DNA from: Desulfobulbaceae bacterium
GTDB taxonomy: Bacteria > Desulfobacterota > Desulfobulbia > Desulfobulbales > SURF-16
Assembly (NCBI GenBank): GCA_024637145.1
Contig: JAGXFQ010000035.1
Coordinates: 1-64,000 of the forward strand
Length of the DNA: 64,000 nt
Reading direction: 5' to 3'
A program made the position numbers and the translations under genes. Each line of letters begins with the position of its first letter. Positions within the stretch are counted from its first letter, which is position 1. Shown in pieces: positions 16,248 to 25,211 of the stretch. A model generated the notes under the pieces. It saw only the letters and a list, made by a program, of their open reading frames with translations. It made no database searches and was not told the DNA's origin.

Positions 16248-18893
16248 ATGAAATTGTCTGATCCGCACACCGTTTATCTCCGTGACTACCAGCCCCCTGA
16301 GTTTTTTATTGATACCGTTGACCTTTCCTTGTCGTTGTTTGCCGACCACGCCCTTGTTACCTCGGTAATGAGCCTGCGCCGGTCCACAGAGGCCAGCGAG
16401 CAGGCGCCCCTTGTCCTGGACGGCGAGGGGCTTTCCCTCCAGGAAGTGGCTGTTGATGGGGTGGTTCTTGATCCCGCTCAATATGAGGTGGGGGAGCAGT
16501 GCCTTACGCTCTTTAAAGTCCCGGCCTCCTTCACCCTGCGCTGCCTCACCGTGATTTATCCCCAGAAAAATACCGCTCTGGAAGGTCTCTATCAATCAAA
16601 TGGTAATTTCTGCACCCAGTGCGAGGCCCAGGGCTTTCGCAAGATAACTTATTATCTTGACCGGCCCGATGTCATGGCCCGTTTCACCACCACCATAGAG
16701 GCGGATAACAGTATCCCTCTCCTCCTTGCCAACGGTAATCTTATTGAAGAGGGCAAGGTGGGCCAGCAGCGCCATTTTGCCCGCTGGCAGGATCCTTTTC
16801 CCAAGCCCTGTTATCTCTTTGCCATGGTGGCCGGGGATCTGGTGGCCATTACGGATAGCTTTACCACCAGAAGTGGCCGGCTGGTTGACCTCCATATCTA
16901 TGTCCAGGCCCATAACAAGGAGCGGTGTGGCCATGCCATGGTCTCTTTGCAGAAGGCTATGAGGTGGGATGAAGAGGTCTTTGGTCTTGAGTATGATCTT
17001 GATCTCTATATGATCGTGGCCGTGGATGATTTCAATATGGGGGCCATGGAGAATAAGGGGCTCAATATCTTTAACTCCAAATATGTGCTGGCCGAACCGG
17101 CCACAGCCACGGATGACGATTATGAGGGGATTGAAGCGGTCATCGCCCATGAATATTTCCATAACTGGACCGGCAACCGGGTGACATGCCGGGACTGGTT
17201 TCAGCTCAGCCTCAAGGAAGGCCTTACCGTCTTTCGCGATCAGCAGTTTACCGCGGCCATGACCTCTTCTGCTGTAAAGCGCATCAATGACGTGCAGATG
17301 CTCCGTAATGTCCAGTTCCCCGAAGACAGCGGCCCCATGGCCCATCCCATCCGGCCGGATCATTATATGGAGATTAATAATTTTTATACGGTCACCATCT
17401 ATGAAAAAGGGGCGGAGGTGATCCGGATGCTCCATACCCTGCTCGGACCCGTGGGCTTCCGGCAGGGAATGGATATCTATTTTGACCGCCATGACGGCCA
17501 GGCCGTTACCTGTGATGATTTTATTGCTGCCATGGCTGCCGGAGGCGACAGGGATCTTACTCAGTTTAAGAACTGGTACAGCCAGGCCGGCACCCCCGAG
17601 CTGCAGGTGGAGGGGCATTATGATGAGCGGCAAAAAACCTATACCCTCTCTGTGGAGCAGTCCTGCCCGGCCACTCCGGGTCAAAAGAGCAAAAAGCCGT
17701 ATCATCTGCCCCTCAAGGTGGGGCTTCTCGCTGCAGATGGCACCTCCCTGCCCATGGGCCTGCCCCATGATGCAACAGGAGCCGGCACTTTGAAAATTCT
17801 GGAGGTGCGAAAGCGCCAGCAGGAGTTTGTGTTCAGCAATATTCCGGCACAGCCTATTCCTTCACTGCTTGGGTCCTTCAGCGCCCCGGTAAAGCTTTCT
17901 TATCCCTATAGTGAAGAAGAACTCCGCTTTCTCATGGTCCATGATCCGGATGCCTTTAACCGCTGGGAGGCCGGGCAGCGCTTGGCCTGCCGGGTACTCC
18001 TGGCGCTGGTGGCCGATTTCCGGGCCGGCCGGCCGCTGGTGCTGGCTGCTGAATTTGTTGCGGTGTATGCCACTCTCCTGCAGGAGGCAGCTGATCCTGC
18101 CCTGCTGGCCCGTCTCCTGGTCTTGCCCACGGAAAAATATCTGGGGGAACAGATGACGGTTATTGATGTGGATGCCATTTTTGCGGCCCGGCAATTTGTC
18201 CGCACCGCCTTGGCTGAGCAACTCTTTTTGCCGTTTCGGGCGTTGTATGAGGCGATGTCTTCTGATCTCCCCTACCGCTATGATCCCGCCTTGACTGGCC
18301 AACGGCTTCTGAAAAACACCGCCCTGGCCTATCTGATGATGACGGGCAGGCCGGAGGTGGTCGCCCTTTGTGGCCAGCAGTTTGAGCAGGCCGATAATAT
18401 GACCGACGCCCTCGCTGCCTTCCGAGCCATCATGCACGGCCCCAAGAGCAGCCAGCGTCAGGCGGTCCAGGAGGCCTTTTTCAGGCAATGGCAGCAGGAC
18501 AGTCTGGTCATGGATAAATGGTTCTCCGTGCAGGCCACAGCGCCTCTGGCCACCACCCTGGCCCATGTCAAGGAGCTGACCTGCCATCCCTCCTTTTCCC
18601 TGGCCCAACCCAATAAGGTGCGCGCCCTGATCGGTGCTTTTAGTGCCGGCAACCAGGTCTGTTTTCATGAGAGTTCCGGCGCGGGCTATCGCTTTTTGAC
18701 AGATCAGGTGCTGGCCCTGGACAGGACCAATCCGCAGATAGCGGCCCGCCTTTTGGGGCCCTTGAGCCGTTGGCACCGTTATGATGAGAAGAGGCAGATC
18801 CTGATGAAGGCTGAACTGGCGCGTATTCTTGGCCAAGAGTCCCTCTCCACGGATGTCTATGAGATCGCCGCCCGGAGTCTGGGCGACGCCTAA
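16248..18893 (+). CDS. pepN: Aminopeptidase N (M1 family, E. coli PepN type)
   Basis: An 881-residue zinc metallo-aminopeptidase, the normal length for the bacterial PepN class. The exopeptidase motif GAMEN is at 265-269. The zinc motif is H301-E-Y-F-H305 followed at 18 residues by E324 (HEYFHNWTGNRVTCRD then KEGLT). YEKGAEVIRMLH provides the catalytic Tyr region. It removes N-terminal residues from cytosolic peptides. A 259-base empty stretch precedes it; the MoaE-like gene follows after 22 bases. Confidence 0.93.
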   Translation: MKLSDPHTVYLRDYQPPEFFIDTVDLSLSLFADHALVTSVMSLRRSTEASEQAPLVLDGEGLSLQEVAVDGVVLDPAQYEVGEQCLTLFKVPASFTLRCLTVIYPQKNTALEGLYQSNGNFCTQCEAQGFRKITYYLDRPDVMARFTTTIEADNSIPLLLANGNLIEEGKVGQQRHFARWQDPFPKPCYLFAMVAGDLVAITDSFTTRSGRLVDLHIYVQAHNKERCGHAMVSLQKAMRWDEEVFGLEYDLDLYMIVAVDDFNMGAMENKGLNIFNSKYVLAEPATATDDDYEGIEAVIAHEYFHNWTGNRVTCRDWFQLSLKEGLTVFRDQQFTAAMTSSAVKRINDVQMLRNVQFPEDSGPMAHPIRPDHYMEINNFYTVTIYEKGAEVIRMLHTLLGPVGFRQGMDIYFDRHDGQAVTCDDFIAAMAAGGDRDLTQFKNWYSQAGTPELQVEGHYDERQKTYTLSVEQSCPATPGQKSKKPYHLPLKVGLLAADGTSLPMGLPHDATGAGTLKILEVRKRQQEFVFSNIPAQPIPSLLGSFSAPVKLSYPYSEEELRFLMVHDPDAFNRWEAGQRLACRVLLALVADFRAGRPLVLAAEFVAVYATLLQEAADPALLARLLVLPTEKYLGEQMTVIDVDAIFAARQFVRTALAEQLFLPFRALYEAMSSDLPYRYDPALTGQRLLKNTALAYLMMTGRPEVVALCGQQFEQADNMTDALAAFRAIMHGPKSSQRQAVQEAFFRQWQQDSLVMDKWFSVQATAPLATTLAHVKELTCHPSFSLAQPNKVRALIGAFSAGNQVCFHESSGAGYRFLTDQVLALDRTNPQIAARLLGPLSRWHRYDEKRQILMKAELARILGQESLSTDVYEIAARSLGDA

Positions 18894-18915
18894 CTTTTTT
18901 AAAGAGGAAGATGCT

Positions 18916-19281
18916 ATGGATATTTCACAGGCTATTACTGTCATGAAAAAGAATCCGGAATTTACCCAAAATGTCGGGATGATTCTGGTGCATAACGGCG
19001 TGGTGCGGGCCTGGTCACGCCAGAGCCATGACCAGGTGGCATATCTGGAGGTGACTCCTGACCAGCAGAAGGTGGAGGAGATCAGGCAGGAGTTCCTGCA
19101 AAGGGAAGGCATCTTCGATATTGTTATCGAGGCCAAAGAGGGCCGCTTCCAGCCCGGCGACGATTTGCTCTATATCATTGTGGCCGGTGATATCAGGGAA
19201 AATGTCAAGCCCGCCCTTGCTGATCTCCTGGATCGTATTAAGGGGGAGGCCATCATCAAGAAAGAGGTGGTAACCGCTTGA
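18916..19281 (+). CDS. MoaE-like molybdopterin synthase catalytic-subunit family protein
   Basis: A 121-residue protein matching the C-terminal pattern of MoaE (RFQPGDDLLYIIVAGDIREN, then LLDRIKGEAIIKKEV), where the final Lys pair lies where MoaE has catalytic and carrier-contacting lysines. MoaE with MoaD adds sulfur to precursor Z to make molybdopterin. It is shorter than E. coli MoaE (150) and has a diverged N-terminus (VGMILVHNGVVRAWSR). No MoaD or other moa gene is adjacent, so true MoaE activity is uncertain. The ATG at 18916 follows AGAGGAAG; the longer in-frame extension would overlap pepN. Confidence 0.65.
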   Translation: MDISQAITVMKKNPEFTQNVGMILVHNGVVRAWSRQSHDQVAYLEVTPDQQKVEEIRQEFLQREGIFDIVIEAKEGRFQPGDDLLYIIVAGDIRENVKPALADLLDRIKGEAIIKKEVVTA

Positions 19282-19355
19282 TTCCAAGAGGCAAGTGGGG
19301 TACATATCTGCTTGTTTCTTTGTTGCTGAGATAAAAAATAACCGAAAGTGATTTT

Positions 19356-19919
19356 ATGTATACCGCTTCAGATTTGCGCAAAGGCCTGAAAATCGAGATC
19401 GACGGCGAGCCCTATATCATTACCAATTTCGAATTTTCCAAGCCCGGCAAGGGCCAGTCCCTCTATCGCTGCCGTTTGAAAAATATGGTGACCGGCAACG
19501 CCTTTGATAAGACGTATCGCTCCAATGAAAAGTTCAAAAAGGCGCCCCTGGATGAGCGGAAAATGCAGTTTCTCTACCAGCAGGGTGATGAGTATCATTT
19601 CATGGATACCAAGAGCTTTGAGCAGTACATGATCACCAGGGAACACCTGGAGGATGTCACGCCGTTCATGGTGGACAACATGGAGGTGGATGTGCTGCTC
19701 TTCCATGGCAACCCCATAGGCGTTACTCTCCCTAATTTCGTCAATCTTACTGTCACCAAGTCAGATCCCTGGGTAAAGGGAGATACCTCCGGTACCGATA
19801 CCAAGCCGGTAACCGTGGAGACCGGCTATGAACTGCAGGTCCCCCCCTTTGTGGTGGAAGGGGAGAAGATTCAGATAGATACCCGTACCGGTGCCTATAT
19901 GACCCGGGTGAAAGAATAG
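19356..19919 (+). CDS. efp: Elongation factor P
   Basis: A 187-residue, full-length EF-P with KOW-like N-terminal domain and two OB domains (FVNLTVTKSDPWVKGDTSG; VPPFVVEGEKIQIDTRTGAY). It relieves ribosome stalling at polyproline. The domain I tip loop reads SKPGKGQ, with Lys32 at the position beta-lysylated in the E. coli protein. The neighbouring epmA, 12 bases downstream, encodes the ligase that would modify it. A perfect terminator hairpin follows inside epmA. Confidence 0.96.
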   Translation: MYTASDLRKGLKIEIDGEPYIITNFEFSKPGKGQSLYRCRLKNMVTGNAFDKTYRSNEKFKKAPLDERKMQFLYQQGDEYHFMDTKSFEQYMITREHLEDVTPFMVDNMEVDVLLFHGNPIGVTLPNFVNLTVTKSDPWVKGDTSGTDTKPVTVETGYELQVPPFVVEGEKIQIDTRTGAYMTRVKE

Positions 19920-19931
19920 GTTGTCTCTACA

Positions 19932-20831
19932 ATGATTTTGCAACGTCTTCAGCAGCGGGCTGCCCTTATCCAGGCAGCCCGCTTTTTTTTTATTGCCCAT
20001 GACTATCTTGAAGTGGAGACCCCCATCCGTCTGCCCGCCCTTATTCCGGAGGCCCATATCCGTCCCCTGGCCTCGGCATCCTGGTTTCTGCAGACCTCTC
20101 CTGAGCTCTGCATGAAACGGCTGCTGGCTGCCGGGGCGCCCCGGCTCTTCCAGATCTGCAAGTGTTTTCGGGAGGGGGAGAGGGGCAGTCGTCATCTGCC
20201 GGAATTTACCATGCTGGAGTGGTATCGACTGGATGGCCACTATCAGGACCTGATGACGGAAACCCAGGCCTTCCTTCAGGATCTGGCGGCCGGGGTTCAG
20301 CAGGAGAGGGGTTATGACCAGGAAATCATCGGCCTCCTCTTGCAGCCTCAGTGGCAGAGATGGACACTCCATGAGGCCTTTGCTTGCCACGCCCCCATCT
20401 CCCTGGAAAAGGCCCTGGCCGACGACTGTTTCGAGGAGATCCTTGTGGAGCATGTCGAGCCGCAGCTGGGCCTTGAGCGCCCCTGTTTCCTTTATGACTA
20501 TCCCACGGCCCTGGGCTCCCTGGCCAAAACCAGTGCCGAGAACCCGGAGGTTGCCGAGCGTTTTGAGCTCTATATCCAGGGGGTGGAACTTGCCAACGGT
20601 TTTTCAGAGCTCACGGATGTTGTGGAGCAGAGGCGCCGCTTTGCGCAGGAGGCAACTCTGGCCCGGGCGCAAGGGATTTGGTTCGGGGAGGTGCCGGAAA
20701 AATTTCTTACTGATCTGGCCACCATTGAGGCGGCCTGTGGTATTGCCCTGGGCCTGGACCGGCTGGTCATGCTCCTCACCGGGGCCTTGATCATCGATGA
20801 GGTGGTCAGTTTTACGCCGGAGCATCTCTAG
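19932..20831 (+). CDS. epmA: EF-P--lysine ligase (EpmA/PoxA/GenX)
   Basis: A 299-residue class II lysyl-tRNA synthetase paralogue without the anticodon-binding domain. Class II motif 2 is seen in LFQICKCFREGERGSRHLPE and motif 3 in GIALGLDRLVML; TMLEWY and GVELANGFSEL are typical of the EpmA group. It activates (R)-beta-lysine and attaches it to the EF-P loop lysine. Adjacent to efp, which confirms the role. EpmB (lysine 2,3-aminomutase) is not in the window. Oddity: codons 8-20 form a strong intrinsic-terminator hairpin (19955-19991), which may limit epmA relative to efp. Confidence 0.93.
   Translation: MILQRLQQRAALIQAARFFFIAHDYLEVETPIRLPALIPEAHIRPLASASWFLQTSPELCMKRLLAAGAPRLFQICKCFREGERGSRHLPEFTMLEWYRLDGHYQDLMTETQAFLQDLAAGVQQERGYDQEIIGLLLQPQWQRWTLHEAFACHAPISLEKALADDCFEEILVEHVEPQLGLERPCFLYDYPTALGSLAKTSAENPEVAERFELYIQGVELANGFSELTDVVEQRRRFAQEATLARAQGIWFGEVPEKFLTDLATIEAACGIALGLDRLVMLLTGALIIDEVVSFTPEHL
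19955..19991 (+). terminator. Terminator-like hairpin inside the epmA 5' coding region
   Basis: A perfect 10-bp stem GCGGGCTGCC / GGCAGCCCGC with an 8-base loop, followed by nine T residues. It lies 36 bases after the efp stop and within codons 8-20 of epmA. It should end part of the efp transcripts and so act as an attenuator between the two genes. Confidence 0.8.
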
Positions 20832-20860
20832 ACTCCCCTGTCCCCATGAGCAGCTGTCTG

Positions 20861-21655
20861 TCAGCTCTTTTGCACTTGTTTGAGCTTATGCTGGATGAGC
20901 TGCAGGTCATACCAGGCCGCCTTCTTGAGATCAGGCACCTGGAGTAACTGCCTGGGGTGATAGGTGGCCATCAGCGGCAGCTCCTGGAATTGGTGAAAAC
21001 GGCCGCGCAGGGCAATGAGCTTGTTGTGGGTGGCCAGCAGGGTCTGGCTGGCCACCTGTCCCATGGTGCAGATGAGCAGAGGCTGAAAGAGGGTGATCTG
21101 TTCCAGAAGATGGGGCCGGCAGTTGCTGAGCTGGGTGGCCAGGGGGAGCTTGCTGCCCTCCAGGGTACAGCGGAGGATGTTGACCTGGAAAACATCGTCC
21201 ACGCTGAGATTGATGGCCCCCAGCATCTTGGCCAGCAGGTCGCCTTCCGGCCCCGGGAAGGTGCTGCCCTGGGCCACTCCCTCCGGGCTGGCCGTATCGC
21301 CGATAATAAGCAGGGCAGGTCTCTGCTCTCTTCCCGTGCCAAAAAGCGGGGGCAGCCGTTTCGCCTCTGCCCCACAGCGTTCGCAACGGCTGATGGTCTC
21401 TTTGAGGTCGGCAATGTCGGGTCCGGCAACAGCAGGGGCCGCTGTTTTTTGGGTTGGCACCACCGGGGCAGGAGAGGGCAAGGGTTGCCGGCTCACCGGC
21501 CTCTGTCTGGCGGTGGCCTGGCCGGAAAGGGCGGCTGGAGCTGCTCTTTTCGGGTATGCCAGGCCCAGGTCGCCGTGCAGCTTGCAGAGCCTGCGGGTAG
21601 CGTCGGTGAGGGCTGCCAGCTCCTGGGCCAGCTGTGTGGTGCTCGGGTTTGTCAT
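20861..21655 (-). CDS. Uracil-DNA glycosylase family protein (family 4-like, Fe-S)
   Basis: A 264-residue protein with a disordered Ala/Pro-rich N-terminal 75 residues and a UDG-superfamily domain. Seen: CERC (about 91-94), then C in ILRCT and in SNCRPHL, giving four cysteines spaced as in the 4Fe-4S family 4 enzymes; GDTASPEGVAQGSTFPGPEG in place of the usual GEAPG...G.PFVG motif; and YHPRQLLQ for the HPS motif. It should excise uracil from DNA, but the first motif is diverged, so specificity or activity may differ. A strong AGGAGAAG lies just upstream of the ATG. Confidence 0.8.
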   Translation of the reverse strand: MTNPSTTQLAQELAALTDATRRLCKLHGDLGLAYPKRAAPAALSGQATARQRPVSRQPLPSPAPVVPTQKTAAPAVAGPDIADLKETISRCERCGAEAKRLPPLFGTGREQRPALLIIGDTASPEGVAQGSTFPGPEGDLLAKMLGAINLSVDDVFQVNILRCTLEGSKLPLATQLSNCRPHLLEQITLFQPLLICTMGQVASQTLLATHNKLIALRGRFHQFQELPLMATYHPRQLLQVPDLKKAAWYDLQLIQHKLKQVQKS

Positions 21656-22029
21656 CTCTTCTCCTCTGTCTTCCTCGCCGCGGGTACTTTCTCCAGAGGT
21701 TTACTGGCCTGGTGAACGCCTCCAGGTCGGTCAAGGTGTTCATCCCCCCAGGGGGGAGGAAATTTTTGCCGGGCAGGGTGGTCCTGCTGCTGAAAATTAT
21801 TCCTCTGCCGCCAGCGCCTCTAAAGGGACGTCCTGCCGGTTGGAATCCGGACCCTGCGCTGAAGGGCAACCGGGTTTGCGTCTGCTTTTTGGGCAATGGT
21901 CTGGATTATAGCTTCGGGAATGCATAGTGTGCTCCAGAAGCGGCAAAAAATGAGGGATGACACCAAGCTCTAACCGGCCATGTTCAGCCGGTGGAATCTA
22001 TACTACCCAACTGCTGGGGATGCGCAAGA
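21656..22029. other. Gene-free region between UDG-family and rhomboid genes
   Basis: About 370 bases between divergent genes. Open frames here have no recognisable content. A small inverted repeat (accggc/gccggt) lies at about 21973-21992, just before the rhomboid start. Confidence 0.4.
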
Positions 22030-22929
22030 ATGATTTTGGCTGAACAGAAAAACAGAGAGGGCCTGGCGGCCATTCCTGCCCCCGATGCCGCCACTCTGCG
22101 CCTCTGGTCCCTGGTGTTGAGCGCCGTGGCAATCCCCCATGTTGTGGGGGAGGCGCCGGATGATTATGCCATCTGGGTAGCGCCTGCCACCATCCATGCT
22201 GCCCAGCACCAGATCTTCCTCTATGAAGAAGAAAATAGACCGCAACCGGATGTTCAGGAGCGCTATCAGGACAAGGGTTATTTCAACCCGCCTACTTTGC
22301 TGATTATGGGGCTTTTTGTCCTCTTTTTTCTGGAGACCGGCCCCTGGCAGGATCATTCCCTCTGGTTTGCACGGGGCGCGGTGAACAGAGAGGCAATACT
22401 TTCCGGGCACCAGTGGTGGCGTTTGGTAACCGCCCTGACTCTCCATGCCGATGTGGTTCATCTGACTGGCAATGTTGTGCTGGGCGGGGTCATTATCCAC
22501 CTGCTCTGCAAGGTTCTGGGCACGGGCCTGGGCTGGGCCCTTATTGTCATGACCGGCGTCAGCGGTAACCTGTTGAATGTGGTGCTGCACCGCGGTCAGC
22601 ACCTGTCGGTGGGTTTTTCCACCGCTGTTTTCGGCGCGGTGGGTCTTTTATGCGGGCTGGAGATGGTGCGGCGGCGCCGGTGGCAGGGGGTGTTGCTTGC
22701 CTTGGGTGCCGGTCTCGGCCTCCTGGCCATGCTGGGGACCGGGGGGGAACGGGTTGATTTGGGTGCCCACTTCTGGGGATTTGTGGTGGGGGTGGCAATG
22801 GGGGGAGTCACTTCGTTCGGCCGGCAGTGGGCCGGCGGCTATCCCGGCTTTTGGCTTCAAGCCGCCTTGTTTTGGTCAGTGCTTGCTCTGGTGTGGCAGG
22901 CGTGGCGTCATGGTCTGGGTTTTGGTTGA
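22030..22929 (+). CDS. Rhomboid family intramembrane serine protease
   Basis: A 299-residue polytopic membrane protein. After about 90 soluble residues there are six to seven TM helices. Catalytic Ser197 lies in GFSTAVFG (GxSxxxxG) and His247 in GAHFWGF; the entry motif WWRLVTALTLHADVVHLTGN is typical. Rhomboids cleave single-pass membrane proteins within the bilayer; the substrate is unknown. The ATG at 22030 follows GGGG at about 22016; a longer form from GTG 21991 lacks an SD. It is followed by hflKC, another membrane-protease-related system, but 166 bases separate them. Confidence 0.85.
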   Translation: MILAEQKNREGLAAIPAPDAATLRLWSLVLSAVAIPHVVGEAPDDYAIWVAPATIHAAQHQIFLYEEENRPQPDVQERYQDKGYFNPPTLLIMGLFVLFFLETGPWQDHSLWFARGAVNREAILSGHQWWRLVTALTLHADVVHLTGNVVLGGVIIHLLCKVLGTGLGWALIVMTGVSGNLLNVVLHRGQHLSVGFSTAVFGAVGLLCGLEMVRRRRWQGVLLALGAGLGLLAMLGTGGERVDLGAHFWGFVVGVAMGGVTSFGRQWAGGYPGFWLQAALFWSVLALVWQAWRHGLGFG

Positions 22930-23095
22930 AAAATAAGGATAAATAGGTGATACTGCAAAATCCCCTCTTTGATACCTCCAGGCCATCTGCTTCTGGAAAA
23001 GGCTCAAGGTGTGGAGTTTCTCTCTGCTGCCTCTGTTTATTTTAGGAACAGCTTTTGGGCAGCACGATATTTATAAAAAAATTAGGAGAACATTT

Positions 23096-24193
23096 ATGTC
23101 CTGGCAAGATGAGCAGCCCCAATGGGGCAAGAAAAAAGGGCCATCCTCTCCGGAGGATTTCATTGCTGCCCTGCTCAAAAAGATTAAAGACAGTTTTGAG
23201 GGTGGCGGCAATAAAGGGGGCGGTTCTGCTCCGGGTTCAGGTGGTAATACGCCCAGTCTCAAGGGAGGCCTTGGGGTCTTTGGTCTTATTATTGTGGTCA
23301 TTGTCGGCATTATTGTCCTCCGTTCTTCTTTTTACACCCTTGATGAGGCCCAAGGCGAAAGGGGCGTGGTTCTGCGTTTGGGTAAGTTTTATACCTTGAC
23401 CGAGCCGGGCCCCCATTTGAAGGTCCCCTTTATTGACGAGGTCTTTAAGGTCTCGGTCTCTGAGGTGCGCAAGGAGGAGTTTGGTTTCCGTTCCCGTTCC
23501 CAGAATCAGAAATCCGTCTTTGCCAAATCGGGCTACACCAGCGAATCCCTGATGCTTACCGGTGACAAGAATGTCATTGATGTGGAGTGGATTGTTCAAT
23601 ACCGGGTTCAGGATCCCTATAAGTTCGCCTTTAATGTCCGGAACGTTCCCCAGGCCGTCCGCGACGTCTCTGAGATGGTAATGCGCCGGATGGTGGGTAA
23701 CCACAGTTTCGATTATGTCCTTAATAACCGGGAGATGATGGGTTCTGATGTGGCCCGCGAACTCCAGAAGACCTTGCGGGACTATAACAGCGGTGTGACT
23801 ATCGGTGAGGTGCGTTTCAAGGACGCCACCCCCCCGGATGAAGTGAAGCCCGCCTTTAATGAGGTTAATGAGGCGGATCAGGATATGAAGCGGTTGGTCA
23901 ATGAAGCAGAGCAGCAGTACAATAATGTTATTCCCAAGGCCCGCGGTGAGGCCAAAGGCATGATCGAAGGGGCCTATGGCTATGCCATTGAGCGGACCAA
24001 TATTGCCAAGGGTGATACTTCCCGCTTTCTCTCCGTACTGGCGGAATATGAGAAGGCCAAGGCGGTCACCCGCAAAAGGCTCTATCTGGAAACCATGGAA
24101 GCGGTGCTGCCCAAACTCAGCGAGATCTATGTCATCGACAAGGAGCAACGCTCCCTCTTGCCGCTGCTCAATGTCAGCCCTGCCCAGAAATAG
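23096..24193 (+). CDS. hflK: HflK, SPFH-domain membrane protein
   Basis: A 365-residue single-pass protein. A Gly/Pro-rich cytoplasmic leader (about 1-55) precedes a TM helix (LGVFGLIIVVIVGIIVLRSS, about 60-80) and the SPFH/PHB domain (EAQGERGVVLRLGKF; VDVEWIVQYRVQDP), then an Ala/Glu-rich coiled region (EADQDMKRLVNEAEQQYNN). With HflC it forms a periplasmic cage that restrains the FtsH protease. The start is set at 23096 because TTAGGAGA lies eight bases before; the upstream extension is not supported. hflC follows after 79 bases. Confidence 0.92.
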   Translation: MSWQDEQPQWGKKKGPSSPEDFIAALLKKIKDSFEGGGNKGGGSAPGSGGNTPSLKGGLGVFGLIIVVIVGIIVLRSSFYTLDEAQGERGVVLRLGKFYTLTEPGPHLKVPFIDEVFKVSVSEVRKEEFGFRSRSQNQKSVFAKSGYTSESLMLTGDKNVIDVEWIVQYRVQDPYKFAFNVRNVPQAVRDVSEMVMRRMVGNHSFDYVLNNREMMGSDVARELQKTLRDYNSGVTIGEVRFKDATPPDEVKPAFNEVNEADQDMKRLVNEAEQQYNNVIPKARGEAKGMIEGAYGYAIERTNIAKGDTSRFLSVLAEYEKAKAVTRKRLYLETMEAVLPKLSEIYVIDKEQRSLLPLLNVSPAQK

Positions 24194-24272
24194 GCGGCTG
24201 GCTGCAGAGTTGATTTCATTTCATCTATCAGGCGGCCTTTTTGGGGCCGCTTAAACATAAAGAGGAATTTTC

Positions 24273-25193
24273 ATGAAAGTCGGTAAATTAGCACTTCTCT
24301 TTCTCGTCCTGGTGGCGGCCGTGGTCGTCTGGGATGGTTTTTACATCCTGCCCGAGGGGCAGCAGGCCGTGGTCACCCAGCTGGGTGCCCCGGTTGGGGA
24401 GCCGGTCACCACTGCCGGCCCCCATTTTAAGATGCCTGTTCTGCAGAAGGTCCGCTATCTGGAAAAGAGAATTCTTATCTGGGACGGCAAGCCCAATCAG
24501 GTGCCCACCCATGACAAGACCTTCATTTATATAGATACCACGGCCCGCTGGCGGATCAGTGATGCCATGGTCTTCATGCAGGCGGTCCGGGATTACGCCG
24601 GAGCCCAGGCAGTTCTTGACGATATCATCGACTCTTCTGTCCGGGACATTGTTAATAAGAATAATCTGGTGGAAATTATCAGGAGTTCTGACTGGGATGT
24701 CTCTCTGGCGGGGGATAAGGGCCAGAATTTCCCGGAAATCGTGGCCCTTGGCCGCGACAAAATTGCTGAACGTATTTTTCAGAATGCCGGCAAGATCACC
24801 CCCAAATATGGCATTGAGCTTGTGGATGTCATGTTCAAGAGGGTGAATTATATTGATTCCGTGCGCAGCAAGGTCTACGGACGCATGATCTCCGAGCGCA
24901 AGCGTATTGCCGCGGAGAAACGATCTGTGGGTGAGGGGCAGAAATCTGAGATTCTTGGTAAGCTTGAGCGTGAATTAAAGGATATCACCTCGGGTGCCCG
25001 GCGTGAGAGTGAAGAGATCAAGGGGCGGGCTGATGCGGCAGCGGCCAAGATTTATGCCGATGCCTACAGCAAGGACCCTGAGTTCTACTCTTTTTCCAAG
25101 AGCCTCCAGAGTTATGAGAAAATAGTGGACGCCAATACCAAATTCATCATTTCCTCGGATTCCGAGTTCTATAAATACTTTGACAAGCAGTAG
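24273..25193 (+). CDS. hflC: HflC, SPFH-domain membrane protein
   Basis: A 306-residue protein with an N-terminal anchor (LALLFLVLVAAVVVWDGFYI) and an SPFH domain (EGQQAVVTQLGAPVG; TTARWRISDAMVF), then a long Arg/Lys/Glu-rich helical segment (RSKVYGRMISERKRIAAEKR) and a C-terminus ending FYKYFDKQ. It partners HflK in the FtsH regulatory complex. AGAGGAA precedes the ATG. Its stop codon lies within a perfect palindrome shared with the convergent gene's stop. Confidence 0.93.
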   Translation: MKVGKLALLFLVLVAAVVVWDGFYILPEGQQAVVTQLGAPVGEPVTTAGPHFKMPVLQKVRYLEKRILIWDGKPNQVPTHDKTFIYIDTTARWRISDAMVFMQAVRDYAGAQAVLDDIIDSSVRDIVNKNNLVEIIRSSDWDVSLAGDKGQNFPEIVALGRDKIAERIFQNAGKITPKYGIELVDVMFKRVNYIDSVRSKVYGRMISERKRIAAEKRSVGEGQKSEILGKLERELKDITSGARRESEEIKGRADAAAAKIYADAYSKDPEFYSFSKSLQSYEKIVDANTKFIISSDSEFYKYFDKQ

Positions 25194-25211
25194 GAGGCTC
25201 TTCTCCTACTG
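25188..25211. repeat. Palindrome holding the stop codons of two convergent genes
   Basis: A perfect 9-bp inverted repeat CAGTAGGAG / CTCCTACTG with loop GCTCTT. The left arm contains the hflC TAG and the right arm contains the TAG of the minus-strand gene. No U-tract follows on either side, so it is not a standard terminator by itself. Confidence 0.7.

Noticed and set aside
16248-17768. Long minus-strand frames opposite pepN and other large genes (e.g. 16596-17768, 31993-33234, 5449-6288)
   Set aside because: Mirror frames of well-identified genes, with no independent motifs.
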